A stretch of 64,000 nucleotides of DNA from Euphorbia lathyris (GCF_963576675.1 NC_088912.1:57126395-57190394), one strand, 5' to 3'; shown: positions 34,144-45,115, numbered from the stretch's first letter. A program made the numbers and translations. Notes: a model not told the origin generated them from the letters alone.

Positions 34144-34559
34144 AATAATAATGGAGGTTAATTTATAAAATAAATAAACATAAGGACCAAATTAACTTTT
34201 TTTCTTTTGACTTTTAACACCGTCATTCAATTTGGTATGTGTTTGCTAACGGAATGAAGTACATGGTACCATTTTGCAAACTTTTAAACTACATCGGTGT
34301 TGTTAAAAAACAAGTATAACCACAAGGTTTATTTTTATACTTTTCCTAATAAATAATATCAGAATTAAAATAACATTCTTTAATTAACTTTAAATGAATT
34401 TGTTTAAAACCTAGAAGTAAATATACCAAAAGGAGGCGAAGACCGGGCGGAGAAAAGTAATTGAAAGACGGCGGCTGACAAAAACGCAAAGTTTCCTTTC
34501 ATCGAACTCGAAGCAATAACAAAGATTTGAAAATCAGATTCAGCAAATAGAAACAAGAA
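34144..34559. other. 5' flank of the universal stress protein gene
   Basis: It is AT-rich and without coding potential. The stretch ccacaaggtttatttttata (34321-34340) resembles a terminal region of Mutator-like elements, so part of this flank may belong to the inverted-repeat element. Bases 34433-34559 become purine-rich and lead into the ATG in the context agaaatgg. No clear TATA box could be fixed. Confidence 0.4.
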
Positions 34560-35843
34560 ATGGAGAGTCTGAATGAGGATGAAGAGTACAATTGGAGATC
34601 GGTGGAACTGCCATCATTGATCCCAATAGTTCCAGCACCAGAGCTAGATAGGGAATCAGGAGAAAGAAGGAGAGGGAGAGATATACTCGTAGCTATTGAT
34701 CATGGACCCAACAGCAAGCATGCCTTTGATTGGGCTTTGATTCATCTTTGCAGGCTTGCTGATACCATCCATCTTGTTCATGCTGTTTCCAGTATATTAT
34801 TCTCTTCTCATTTTTTTTTCTGGTTAATTTGCAAAATTGGGTTTATTTACTTTGATGTGTTTTTGGTTAGGTGTGAAGAATAATGTTGTTTATGAGATGG
34901 CTCAGGGGCTTATGGAGAAGCTTGCTGTTGAGGCTTACCAGATTTCCATGGTGAGCAAACCTTTTTCCTTCTTCAGCAGATTTTCATTGTGTTTGTTCGT
35001 TAAATTGAACTTTTCTTTCCAACTTTTAGTTTATACAAGTACAAGGCTGCAACTTTGATTGTTCAATTATGAATTAGACTAGGAAATGCACAAACATTTT
35101 TATCTGGGTAGATTGCTTTTCAGTATCCACTTCCTTAAAAGGTTTTAAGGGATTTCATTGGAAAATATGTGATTTTTGATTCTTTTCAATAAAAAAAGGG
35201 AAAATTGGGGTAATGATGGCTGTTAAATTGTTCAAACAAAAAATTATAACACAAATTTGTATGGTGTTGGTTAAGCTAATGAAATTCTATCTAATAAAGC
35301 CTCCAAGGGACTGAGCCTCACGATAATCACGTTTTAGGTAGAGAGGGTAAAAAATTGATTTGGATTTTATTACAAAACAAAATAATAACTCCATAGTGAA
35401 GCATTAGAATTATTAAGTGCAGCATATGTATTGATGTATGGATATAGGTGAAGACTGTTGCTCGTATAGTAGAAGGGGACGATGCAGGTAAGATAATTTG
35501 CAAAGAAGCAGAAAGGTTAAGGCCTGCAGCAGTGGTAATGGGTACCAGAGGCAGAGGCTTAATTCAAAGGTACTCTTTCTCCCTCTACTTTACTTTGTAT
35601 TTGAATTGTGCAATTAATTAATGTTACTGTTATTGAATGCAGTGTACTGCAGGGAAGTGTGAGTGAATATTGCTTCCGTCATTGTAAAACAGCTCCGGTA
35701 GCAATTGTTCCTGGGAAAGGTAATTTAATTTTCAAGTGTCCAGCAACAGCTCAGGAATTGTATCAGTATGTGTGATTTCATGTTTTATTTAAATCTTCAA
35801 ATGTGCAGAAGCTGGAGATGAATCTTTAGTTGGATGGAAGTAA
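34560..35843 (+). CDS. Universal stress protein A family protein, five exons
   Basis: The gene model joins 34560-34791, 34871-34950, 35448-35569, 35643-35719 and 35809-35843. All introns are GT-AG, phases agree, and the product is 181 residues. The protein has an acidic N-terminal tail, then GRDILVAIDHGPNSKHAFDWAL (first strand and Asp of the USP fold), LADTIHLVHAVSS, VKTVARIVEGDDAGKIICKE, and RPAAVVMGTRGRGLIQSVLQ then GSVSEYCF. GTRGRGLIQSVLQGS fits the USP ATP-binding pattern G-x2-G-x9-G-S, so ATP binding is expected. USPs are soluble stress-linked proteins whose exact role here is unknown. It is the only intact host gene seen, and it lies between transposons. No stops or shifts were found. 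Confidence 0.9.
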
Positions 35844-36085
35844 CAGCTATTCAGCCATAGGATATTGAATTTCAAATTTGTGTATTTATTGTTCTTGTAC
35901 TTGTACTTGGTTTTTAGAAGACGCTTTATTGTATGATTCAAACTGCTGTTTAAGTATTGTAGATTTATCAGTTTGTTTCTTCTTCCAATCATTGTTTAGT
36001 CAAAGCTGTAAGCTGCTTCATTAAGTTACAAGTTGTAAGTAATGCAATTCTATCAAGTTTTGTTTAAGTTGATTTGATCTCTCTC

Positions 36086-36106
36086 AAAAAAAAAAAAAAA
36101 AAAAAG
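36086..36106 (+). repeat. A21 homopolymer downstream of the stress-protein gene
   Basis: This is a run of 21 A about 240 bases after the stop codon. The sequence between (35844-36085) is AT-rich, as in a plant 3' untranslated region. Since the gene has introns, this is not a retrocopy tail of it; it may be the tail of another lost insertion. Confidence 0.7.
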
Positions 36107-36124
36107 TGTCTTATTTTAAAGCTA

Positions 36125-36881
36125 CGGGACGTTTGGTATTCTATTGGGATAGGGATAGGGATAAAGGTTGGGATAGTGATAGAGAACGGCCTAGCCATTA
36201 GTAGGAATGTTCTGGAAGGGTTGAGCCGTAGGGAATGAGCTGTTTGGCAGATGTTGGTTATTTGGGAAGATGAGCTGGAGGGTAGTTTGGGTAATAGGTT
36301 GAGTATAAGTAGGGATTAGTTGTTTTGTTTTAGGTATTGAATATTTTGGTTAATTTGTGTTTGGCTGCCTCTGAGCAAGGCTCTGCATCTTTGGATCAGA
36401 GAGGGGGTCTGTAGGTTGCTCCTCAGATTCATTTATCGTTTACTGTTCTCCATTTCTATTGTATTTCTTATTTTATTAATACGAATACACATTATCATAT
36501 CCATTTGGGTTCGTTTCTTATTAGATAGGGATAAGAATAAATGTTTGGGATAATGATAAAAATATGATAGTCAAGAATTATTATTCAATGTTTGGTATGT
36601 GGGATATGGATGAGGATAAAATAATACATTTTACTATTTTAACCTTATTTAAACTACATAAGGTTAATTTGAGGGATTAGATGGACTTTTCCATCCTATT
36701 AAAATCGTAGGAGCTTATCCCACCTCCTTATCTCACCCCCCTCTTGGGTATAGGATTTGAGGGATAAGAAGTTTATTCCTCATTCGTCTCACTCTTCTAT
36801 CTCACAAACAAACACGAGATAAGTTATCTCGTATTTTTTATCCATATCCCACCTCCTATATCCCTTCTAATAAACACCCCG
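36125..36881. mobile_element. Non-autonomous TIR element with 3-bp target duplication
   Basis: The left end cgggacgtttggtattctat and the reverse complement of the right end, cggggtgtttattagaaggg, are similar. Both continue into GGGATA-rich text (gggatagggatagggataa on the left). The trinucleotide cta flanks both sides (36122-36124 and 36882-36884). The inner part (about 36170-36510) differs in character and may be a second, nested insertion. A 3-bp duplication fits PIF/Harbinger-type MITEs. No ORF. Confidence 0.55.
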
Positions 36882-36884
36882 CTA

Positions 36885-38291
36885 GTTTATGAGCTTCTTT
36901 TCTTGTTTCTTTCTTTAAAAAAAATCTGTAACAGACAAATTTATCTTAAAAGATAATGTTTTGTATTTTTATAATATAAATATGGATATTTATTTAATTC
37001 AGTGTTAATGCAGATTAATTTTTTTTATTATTAAATTTCTGTTACGATTAAGTGTTTAAAATTACAAAAATAGATTGATAGATTTATTTACATGTTTAGA
37101 TTCATTACATTATTTTAGATATTTTCAAATAAGACTTTCCCAATAGTATATATATTATGATTTAACCATTTTTTTTTATCCAACTTAAGGTTCACATTTT
37201 ACGATTTTGCTTCGCAATGGAAGCAACTTTCAAATTCTACTGCTAAGCAAAATTGTAAACTGCTAAGTAAATTTCAAATATTAATTTTTTTGAATTCATT
37301 CAGAATCACACACAAAAAATACCTTCTCATCTACATCTCTATTCCTCTTTCTCTCTATTGTGTTTTTGTTCATTTTGATTGGATTTTTTTTTTAGTTTTT
37401 ATTGAAAAACGATGGGTTTGAGTTTTGAATTTTGAGTTTTTATTAAAATTTTAAAATCTATTGGTTTTCTTTCTTTCTTCTGGTTTGTTTTGAGTTTTCA
37501 AAAAATTAAACTTGCCTCATTGCTTGAAGCTAAACAAAAAGAAACTATAAACATTTAAGAGAGAGATCTATTTTGTAATTTAGCCTTTCTTCTATTGTCC
37601 ATTATATCCTATGATTGAGCAACTAGTGTTGTGTTTCCAAGTACCTCGAGTGACTTTCCTTTTAGTCTCCAAGTACCTCAAATGACTTTACTTTCAGTCT
37701 ATCTATTTAGTGCACATATGTGGCTACTGTTTGAACTATGAACAAATATCTAATTTATATTAGATTAATGTGTAGTTAGGGTTATGTGAAGCAGAAAGTA
37801 TCATCAAGGGGCAAATATATGTCTGTAAACATTGGACCGGTTGAAGTTGTTTCCAGTGAACGAGTCTCTCTCTCTATATACATATATAGACACACACACG
37901 CGCGCACAAATGGAGGGCAGTAGATGAATTAAGTTGATTTCTTTGTTGAGTGTTGTAGTTGGTCTCCCGGTTAGTTGTCTAGCTTTTCCACTATCATTTG
38001 TTTTGCATAAAGTTGTCAACTTTGATTGTTGGACTTGTTTTCTGTTCTGTTTGAAAGATGGAATGCTAAAGTTCTTGGCCCTAGTATGAAGGAACAAAAG
38101 ATCTTTCAGGATGAAAATGGTCTTACAAGTGAGGATGAGGATTATATTTTCAATTTTTAGGCAAGTTTTCTATGGACTTAATTGAGAATGCAAACTCATG
38201 TCATATTGGTGCTATCTTAAACTAGCGCTTGAGATAATAAGATTTTTCATATTGAATTATACTTGCATATTGTGTTGGCCTGCTAAATGCA
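36885..38291. other. AT-rich intergenic spacer
   Basis: No gene is supported. It contains a mixed CT/TA/CA/CG microsatellite at about 37863-37910. A 35-codon exon-like stretch (38055-38159, reading ERWNAKVLGPSMKEQKIF and ending in a stop) has no partner exons. The rest is low-complexity T- and A-rich sequence. Confidence 0.5.
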
Positions 38292-38600
38292 AAGGGTAAA
38301 TTACACCCATGGCCACTGAACTTTACTCATTTTCACATTGTGGCCATTAAACTTCAATTCTTCCCAGTATGGCAATTAAACTTTACACTTTTTCATACTG
38401 GTGGCAACTGTGACCGTTGACCACCATTTGTGACCTTTGACTCTCCCTTTTAACTGGCTGTCACTCTCCTTCCCTTTTTTCTCAATCATTTTATACCCAT
38501 TTTACCCTTTATCCCTTTCCTTCCTTACTGTGTCTTTCTCTCTCTTCGTCCCTCTCTTGTTCACCGCTCTCTCCCATGGCTGTCCAAACTCTCAAGACGA
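38292..38600 (+). mobile_element. Mutator-like terminal region fragment
   Basis: gggtaaattacacccatggc followed by cactgaactttactc, a second gtggccattaaactt and a third ggcaattaaacttta are spaced repeats of one phrase. This type of text is common at the ends of plant Mutator-like and related elements. The opposite end is not seen, so it is a fragment. An ATG-initiated ORF over its pyrimidine-rich right half (38437-38658) is low complexity and not credited. Confidence 0.45.
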
Positions 38601-38644
38601 AATAGGTGGATTTTCACCTTTTGGTAGATTGATTTTAAGAGGAA

Positions 38645-38750
38645 AGACATGGCCGTAAGGGTGAACCACGTTAAATTATCGATGTCATTTTTATTGATTA
38701 TTTTGCACATCAATATTTTTCTATGGAATAATTTCGCTTTATTCCCAACA
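38645..38750 (+). repeat. 5' LTR remnant of the Tork-type Copia
   Basis: The last 106 bases match the end of the 3' LTR, sharing gtgaaccac, tcatttttattgattatttt and gctttattcccaaca. The first 440 bases are gone; the Mutator-like fragment lies to the left. After it, actcgtatcagagc stands where the Copia primer site (tggtatcagagc) is expected. Confidence 0.82.
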
Positions 38751-38773
38751 ACTCGTATCAGAGCCTAGTCAAC

Positions 38774-39590
38774 ATGGAGGCAAAATTGACAACCAAAATG
38801 GGCAGTCTAAATGGCTCAAACTACCACATATGGAGAAGCAAAATGAAGGATCTTCTATATGTGATGAAGATGCATCTACCGGTGTTCGGGTTAGATAAAC
38901 ACGGCGACAAGATGGATGGAGACTAGGGCTTTGAGCATGAGCAAGTCTGCGGATTTATACAACAATGTGTATAATCACATTTCTGGTGAAACTTATGCAC
39001 GAATGTTATGCAATAAGCTCGAGGATTTGTACGCCTCAAAGACCAGCAACAATAAATTATTTTATTTGACCAAATTGATTCAAATGAAATATCGAGACGG
39101 TACTTCTTTCGCAAATCACTTAAATGAGTTCCAAGGGGTAATGGATCAACTTTCTAGTATGTGGCTCAAAATTGAAAATGAGTTCACTGCTTTACTAACG
39201 CTGGCTTTCTTACCGGAGTCGTGGGAGGCTCTGATAATTTCACTTTCAAACTCAGCACCAGATGGCAAAATTACCATGGAGTTTGTCAAAAGTTGAATTT
39301 TAAATGAAGAAATGCGACGCAGAATGCAAGGAGCCTCTACATCACAATCAGATGTTCTGGTTATAAATTCTAGAGGAAGGAGCAAAGCTAAAGGATCCAA
39401 AGATAGAGGCAAGAGCAGAGGAAAATCCGACAAGTATGCCAATGTTGAGTGCCATCACTGTAGGAAGCTCAAGCAAGAGAAAAGCAAAGGCAATGCGATA
39501 AGAGAGATGACAGTACCGATGACGAATGAGCAAACGTTGCTGTCGAGTTCAATATTGTCTACAATGATGATATTATCAATCTTGTAACCC
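38774..39590 (+). pseudogene. gag of the Tork-type Copia
   Basis: MEAKLTTKMGSLNGSNYHIW, then MKDLLYVMKMHLPVFGL, a stop at 38924-38926, then a shift into the frame 38916-39296 with HISGETYARMLCNKLEDLYA, SKTSNNKLFYLTKLIQMKYR and NEFQGVMDQLSSMW. The knuckle region reads VECHHCRKL and is damaged. These blocks are the UBN2/gag domain of Copia elements. Confidence 0.85.
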
Positions 39591-39599
39591 AGGAGACTA

Positions 39600-39830
39600 G
39601 TGGGGTGATTGATAGTGGTGCTACTATTCATGCCACGCCTCGAAGGGAATTTTTCTCATCTTATACACCAGGTGATTTCGCTGCTGTAAGGATGGGAAAT
39701 GACAACTTCTCGAAAGTTATAGGAAAAGGTGATGTTCACCTAGAAGCTGAGAATGGCATGAAGTTAGTGCTGAAAGATGTAAGGCATGTTCCAGATACGC
39801 CTGAATCCGATCTCCGTAGACAAGCTTGAT
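39600..39830 (+). pseudogene. Protease of the Tork-type Copia
   Basis: MIDSGATIHATPRREFFSSY has the D-S-G-A active site intact. Then AVRMGNDNFSKVIGKGDVHL and LVLKDVRHVPDTPE. A frameshift near 39800 leads into the next block. Confidence 0.82.
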
Positions 39831-39834
39831 GAAG

Positions 39835-41053
39835 AAGGCTTCTGTAATACCTTCCGCAATAGCCAATGGAAGCTTACTAAAGGTTCAATGGTGGTTGTAA
39901 GAGGTAAAAAGTACTCAAGGTTGTATCTAATACAGACAAAGCTCTTATAGGAAGCAGTCAACGCGACGGAGAATGAAAACACAATCGAATTATGGCATAG
40001 ACTCCTTGCGCACATGCCTGAGAAAGGTATGACACAGTTGGTTAAGAAAAATATTCTGACTGGATTGGATCATGTTAATATAAATAAATGTGCTAACTGT
40101 CTAGCCAGAAAACAAAATAGAGTTGCTTTCAAGAGTTCTTCTCCTTCTAGAGTGGAAAATATATTAAATCTGGTACACTCAGATCTACGTGGACCATTTC
40201 CAAATCACTTGGTGGTGCTCATTACTTTGTGACTTTCATAGATGACCACTCTAGAAAAACATGGGTATACACTCTAAAATCAAAAGATCAAGTCTTATAT
40301 ATTTTCAAGCATTTTGTACCCAATGTTGAGAGACAAACTGGCAATAAGCTGAAGTGCATTCGGACAGACAATGGTGGAGAGTACACTGGTCCATTTAATA
40401 TGTACTGCAAGGAGCATGGTATTCAACATCAACAAACTCCTCAAAAAACACCGCAGTTGAACGGGTTGGCTGAAAGGATGAACAAAACTTTAATGGAGAG
40501 AGTCAGATGCTTACTCTCACATTCGAAGTTGCCAAAAGAGTTCTGGGGTGAAGCTCTAGTCACAACAGCTTATATTATGAATCTTTCAGCATATGTCCCG
40601 CTGGATTACGATGTTCCAGAAAAGGTGTGGTCTGGAAAAGACTATTCCTACAAACATTTGCGAGTGTTTGGTTGTAAAGCTTTTGTCCACATTCCCAAGG
40701 ATGAAAGATCCAAGCTTGATGTCAAAACACGAGAATATGTATTTATTGGTTGTGGCCAAAATGAATTTGTCTTTATGTTCTTTGATCCACTCCAGAAAAA
40801 GTTAATCAGAAGCCATGATGCAGTCTTTATAGAAGACCAGACAATTGAAGACATTGAAAAGTCTGGAAAAGACATTGAAAAGTCTGGAAAAGATGCTTTC
40901 GGACCTGAAACTAGCTCACCAAGCCTACAGTTAATGCCTCCAACAATGGTGCCAAGACAGGTTGGAGAAGAAATTCAAATTGATCAACTAGACGCTCAAG
41001 ACGCTCCTATTCAGAATGAACCAATCGATGCTAATGAAGAAGTTCACCATTAA
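39835..41053 (+). pseudogene. GAG-pre-integrase and integrase of the Tork-type Copia
   Basis: ELWHRLLAHMPEKGMTQLVK and CANCLARKQNRVAFK form the finger. Then comes LVHSDLRGPF (first Asp), and after a shift near 40215 the frame 40229-41053 with FIDDHSRKTWVYTLKSKDQV, KCIRTDNGGEYTG (second Asp) and LNGLAERMNKTLMERVRCLL (Glu). All three catalytic residues are kept. A short duplication DIEKSGKDIEKSGKD lies in the C-terminal linker. A stop at 41051 separates it from RT. Confidence 0.87.
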
Positions 41054-41849
41054 CCACCAGTTACAGAAGGTTCTCCAATTCGAACAAGATCTGGTAGAGC
41101 TGTTCAACGTTCTACCAGATATTCTCCAAATTATTATGCCCTAGTGACTGACAGGGGAGAACCAGAAAGCTTTGAAGAAGCCATGGATGATGGACACAAA
41201 CAAAAATGGTTTGAGGCTATGCAAGATGAGATGAAATCCTTACACGAGAATAAAACTTTTGAGCTGGTGAAGTTGCCTGAAGGAAAGAAGGCTTTGAAGA
41301 ACAGATGGTTGTTCAGAATCAAGAATGAAGAAGCTAATTCACAACCTAGATTCAAAGCTCGATTAGTTGTGAAAGGATATAGTCAAAGAAAAGGCATCGA
41401 CTTTGACGAGATTTTCTCACCGATGGTGAAGATGACATCCATTCGTACTGTGCTGGGGTTAGTAGCAAGTCAGAACCTGGAGATTGAGCAAATGGATGTG
41501 AAGACTACCTTCCTACATGGCGATTTGGAAGAAGAAATATACATGGAGCAGCTAGAGGGTTTCGAGAAGAAAGGAAAAGAGGATTATATTTGCAAGCTAA
41601 AGAAGAGTCTCTACGGCTTAAAGCAGGCACCCAGGCATTGGTACAAGAAGTTCGAGTCAGTTATAGGGGAGCAAGGCTACAAGAAGACTACTTCAGATCA
41701 CTGTGTCTTTGTTAAAAAATTCTCTGACGATGATTTCATTATGTTATTGCTCTATGTGGATGATATGTTGATTGTTGGCAGGAACATCTCTAGAATTAAC
41801 AATCTGAAGAAAGAGTTGAGCAAGTCTTTTGCTATGAAAGACTTGGGAC
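41054..41849 (+). pseudogene. Reverse transcriptase of the Tork-type Copia, first part
   Basis: The frame 41144-41849 reads EAMDDGHKQKWFEAMQDEMK, FDEIFSPMVKMTSIRTVLGL, EQMDVKTTFLHGDLEEEIYM (motif A), YGLKQAPRHWYKKFES and LLLYVDDMLIVGRN (motif C). It ends SFAMKDLG, and the next bases belong to the Athila-like LTR. The rest of the domain is at 53204. Confidence 0.9.
41845..41849 (+). repeat. 5-bp target duplication GGGAC (partner 53204-53208)
   Basis: gggac precedes the LTR start tgatagaggc and follows the last LTR end catca. Removing the insert and one copy gives gacttgggaccagcaaaaca, reading DLGPAKQ in the Copia frame. This confirms the exact insertion limits. Confidence 0.95.
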
Positions 41850-42090
41850 TGATAGAGGCATTTCGTTCCTATCTTTTAGCGTGAATAACAGTTTAATTGT
41901 GGACTAAATAAGTGAGTTTAATTACAAAAATAATGTGTTTTTAATAAAATAACAAAATAAAAATAAATTTTATGCTTTTGATTAATTTCCTTTGTTTTCA
42001 GTTAATTTCGGAAAAATAAACGTCAAGCTAACTCGGCTCTCGAGAATTGTATTTCGCAGGTACGAGCAAAGGAGTAAAATCCACCGACAC

Positions 42091-42457
42091 ACGCGGGGCG
42101 TCTTTACTTATACGCGGGGCGTACATGAGCAATTCTTCAATCTAAGTTTCAGAAGCGCAGGTACGCGGGGCGTGTTCCAAGCCGCGCGGGGCGTCAAAGG
42201 CATGATTCAAGCTATTAAACCCTAGAGGCTCAACCACGTGGGGCGTACTCCAACCTACGCGGGGCGTGGTTATGACAACCAGTCTGAATCTGATCCATAC
42301 ACAGTCAATTATCAACGGAATGGGCAAATACACGGGGCATCTGTCTGTCCACACAGGGCGTGTTCATGACATCATGCCTGAATCTGATCCTCATGCAGGA
42401 AATTGTCAACGGAATGGGCAAACATGCGGGGCACCTGCCTGTCCACGCGGGGCGTGT
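42091..42457 (+). repeat. Direct array of an 11-bp GC-rich motif in U3
   Basis: Exact or near copies of acgcggggcgt occur at 42091, 42112, 42163, 42184 (gcgcggggcgt), 42236 (acgtggggcgt) and 42257, with more diverged ones up to 42457, all in the same orientation. Spacing is irregular (21-80 bases). The surroundings are AT-richer. The motif contains acgcgg, which fits the CGCG box bound by CAMTA-type factors; that link is only an inference. Confidence 0.88.
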
Positions 42458-42518
42458 CCTGGGAAAACTGCAGAAATAATGTAACTTGTGTATTTACGAT
42501 TATACCCCCGAGCTTGAT

Positions 42519-42526
42519 GTATAAAT
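42519..42526 (+). promoter_or_regulatory. TATA box of Athila-like LTR1
   Basis: tgtataaatacgagtgatta follows the GC-rich array by about 60 bases. The same element lies in LTR2 (about 48926) and LTR3 (about 52256). Confidence 0.65.
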
Positions 42527-43474
42527 ACGAGTGATTAGCACTCATTTCAGTATTCAATTTTCTATGTATTAGAGTTCCTCACACCTTGAGAGCTTGTATA
42601 ATCCTCCCGTAACTCCGCCGAAGTTCCGCTCCATCCGCATTCACCAAGCTCGAGAGTTCCACCTCCAAGTCCTAAGAGACGACTTTGAGTCCGGTTAGCT
42701 AGTCTTAAGGGCCGATTCTTCTTCCCTTTCTACTTGTTAATTAGCTTGTACTCTTTCTATGTACTAGGCTTGGTAGTATCCCGTATTTTCGTATTCCATA
42801 TTTATAATACATGATTTACGATTCCGTTTTCACTATACGTGTTAATGTTTATTGCTTGATTTGATACTTATAATTGATTATTGTGTAGGTCGTTTACGAG
42901 CTCCAAAATCTATTAGGAATCACATATGTGTTGCCTCATCGGAGTTGACAAACCGGAAACCGTAGGAATTGACGAGCCACGGAACTTACGGGCCCTAGTT
43001 TCTGATCCTAAGAATTAGAGTCGCCTTAAGGGGAAATCATGACTCTAGAACCTCACGGAGTTGTTCGGTCTATAAATAGTCGTCTTTGCAAGAGTAAATC
43101 ATTAATCGTATATATTTCGTGTTGTTTATCATAGGTTATAACTTATCATCACCCGTGTCACTCTAAGAGGGCTTGAAATACATGAAAATTGTCTCACCCG
43201 TAGTTTAGGAGTAGTTTATAGTTGTCACCCAACCAAACTAAAGTATTCACCACTTAGATAACGTATAAAGTCGAGTAGTTTAATACTTGTAGTTATAAAT
43301 CTCGTGGATTCGATACCCGGTCTTAACCAGATTATTACTTGATACGACGGGGTACACTTGCCCCTACGTAGTAGCGTCTAGTAGAGTTAGAGCACTTAGA
43401 AAGATCATATCCATAACCCTAGCACGCACTTATCATCATATTATTATCACTCTACCGGACACTCATCAAGTTTT

Positions 43475-43492
43475 TGGCGCCGTTGCCGGGGG
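43475..43492 (+). other. Athila-type primer binding site, interior 1
   Basis: tggcgccgttgccggggg, six bases after the LTR end. It differs from the older element's site only at the last base. Confidence 0.87.
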
Positions 43493-43628
43493 TTTATATC
43501 TTCTTGTAATATTAGACCAAAACGTTTTATTGTTAGTCTAAGCATTATCTTTGTATAAATTGTTTATATACACTTTTACTAACAATATTTTTTCTTGTTC
43601 ATATTTTCTTTGTTTACTTCTTGAGTTT

Positions 43629-44370
43629 ATGCACACCCGATCTCGGAGTGACACTCTCGTTCCTATTGATCTTGAAATTGAACGAACTCTTTGTAGGATT
43701 CGGAGAGAAAAGATGGCCAACGTCAACAATGAAACCAACCCACCGGTGAACAACGTCCCGAATGGAGGGGGAAACGACACCCGAACAATAATGGAGATCC
43801 TAGCTCCGCATCGACCATAAAATCGCAATGGAATCGTCGCCCCCGCCATCCCGACCAACACATATAAGATAAAGACTAGCATGATCCAATTGATCCAACA
43901 ACTCGGTCAATTCGGAGGAGAACTTCATGAGAACCCCAACGAACATCTTGATAAATTTCTTATGTGTGCCGATACTTCTTGGCAAAACGGTGTCCCGATT
44001 GAGGCCGTTCGTCTAAAACTTTTTCCTTTCTATTTGACAGGCCAAGTGTTGGAATGGTTGCACTCATTGGAAGCCGAAACTATCACGTCATGGGTCGAGC
44101 TCGAAAAGGAGTTCCTGTCCTATTACTTCCCACCTTCCAAGACGGTGAAGTTGCGCAATGATATCACTTCCTTTCGGCAACTCGAGTATGAAGCCCTTCA
44201 TGCAGCTTGGGCGAGGTTCCGAAAATTGCTTCGAAGTTGCCCACACCACGACATCCCCAAGCATGATCTTGTAAGTACTTTTTATCACGGTTTAACGCCT
44301 ACTAATCGTGCTACCGTGGATTCCGCAGAAGGTGGGGACCTGTTCAGGAAATCAGCAAGCGAAGCATATG
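43629..44370 (+). pseudogene. gag of Athila-like interior 1, C-terminally deleted
   Basis: The start is MHTRSRSDTLVPIDLEIERT. One stop (43818-43820) interrupts, then the same frame gives GGELHENPNEHLDKFLMCAD, then GQVLEWLHSLEAETITSWVE and KEFLSYYFPPSKTVKLRN. These are the retrotransposon gag domain. It ends at SASEAYE, where the sequence jumps into the hairpin region found at 51.87 kb in interior 2. The finger is lost. Confidence 0.88.
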
Positions 44371-44374
44371 AGCA

Positions 44375-44987
44375 TGGGGCGTATCCCATACCACGCCCCG
44401 CGTGTTTTTAGGTCCCCTTCATCCATAGTGAAAATAAATGGTTACGCGGGGTGTGCCGCATGCTACGCCCCGCGTATCCTTGGGGAGTTGCGAAAATCAA
44501 CTCCCCATGACACCCTACCCCCCTATTCACCACTCTAACACTCCACCTCTCTCTTCCACCACTCACATCACTTTCCCTATTTCCCCATTTCTTTCTCCAT
44601 TTTCCCACTCCACCTATTCTCCCCCCAATCACTTCGTTTAATTTCAAATTCAAAAATAAATTAACCTCCCTCCATAATTAATTTTTCATTTAACCACCAC
44701 CTTAATTACTCATTAAAACCCATAAAAAATTAAAAACCATTAAAACCCATAAACATTAAAAATATCTTTCAAAAATGGAAAAAAATGATTCAACTACCGT
44801 CTTCCACGCGGGGCGTACCCCATGCACGCCCCGTGTACTATCCATTCTTCCACTCTTTTTCGGTCAGAGACCAAGGTACGGGTGGCGTGCTCCCTCGCAC
44901 GCCCCGCGTGCCTCGGCCCTATTGAACCAAAATTGGTCAGGAGGTGGGATACGCGTGGCGTGGCCCCTTCACGCCCTGCGTACCCCC
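44375..44987. repeat. Inverted pairs of the GC-rich motif, interior 1
   Basis: Five units have the form acgcggggcgt, 8-12 spacer bases, acgccccgcgt. They lie at about 44375-44407, 44431-44468, 44800-44835, 44876-44909 and 44949-44980. Each can fold into an 11-bp GC-rich hairpin. No ORF in this stretch is credited; those crossing it are GC-motif shadows. The spaces between are pyrimidine-rich or AT-rich. Confidence 0.85.
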
Positions 44988-45115
44988 CTCGGAATACGCA
45001 AATTATCTGGATTCCCACCCCTTCCCTATATAAACTGCCTTATTTCTTCTCCCTTTCTCCCTCACATCCACTCCATCTTTCCATCTACTCTCCCCACTCA
45101 ACTCATCCTCTCACC

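Larger units (their letters stand above)
41850..43468 (+). repeat. LTR1 of the Athila-like element
   Basis: It is 1619 bp, the same length as LTR2, TG...CA (tgatagaggcatttc to gacactcatca). U3 holds about ten acgcggggcgt-like units (42091-42457). A TATA box, gtataaata, lies at about 42520. The leader has the ccaagctcgagagttccacc block shared with the older element. Confidence 0.92.

Noticed and set aside
36086..36106. Poly(A) tail showing that the stress-protein gene is a retrocopy
   Set aside because: The gene has four introns with canonical splice sites, so it is not reverse-transcribed from mature mRNA.
38437..38658. 73-residue ORF before the Tork Copia
   Set aside because: Low-complexity Ser/Phe/Leu text from a pyrimidine-rich Mutator-like end fragment.
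42091..42457. CRISPR-like array of short repeats
   Set aside because: Repeats are 11 bp, irregularly spaced, inside an LTR of a plant retrotransposon; there are no cas genes and the genome is eukaryotic.
44308..45018. Several ORFs of 74-114 residues around the hairpin region
   Set aside because: Arg/Pro/Cys-rich text arises from repeated acgcggggcgt in different frames; there is no conserved domain, and only the MTRSK frame from 45116 is supported.
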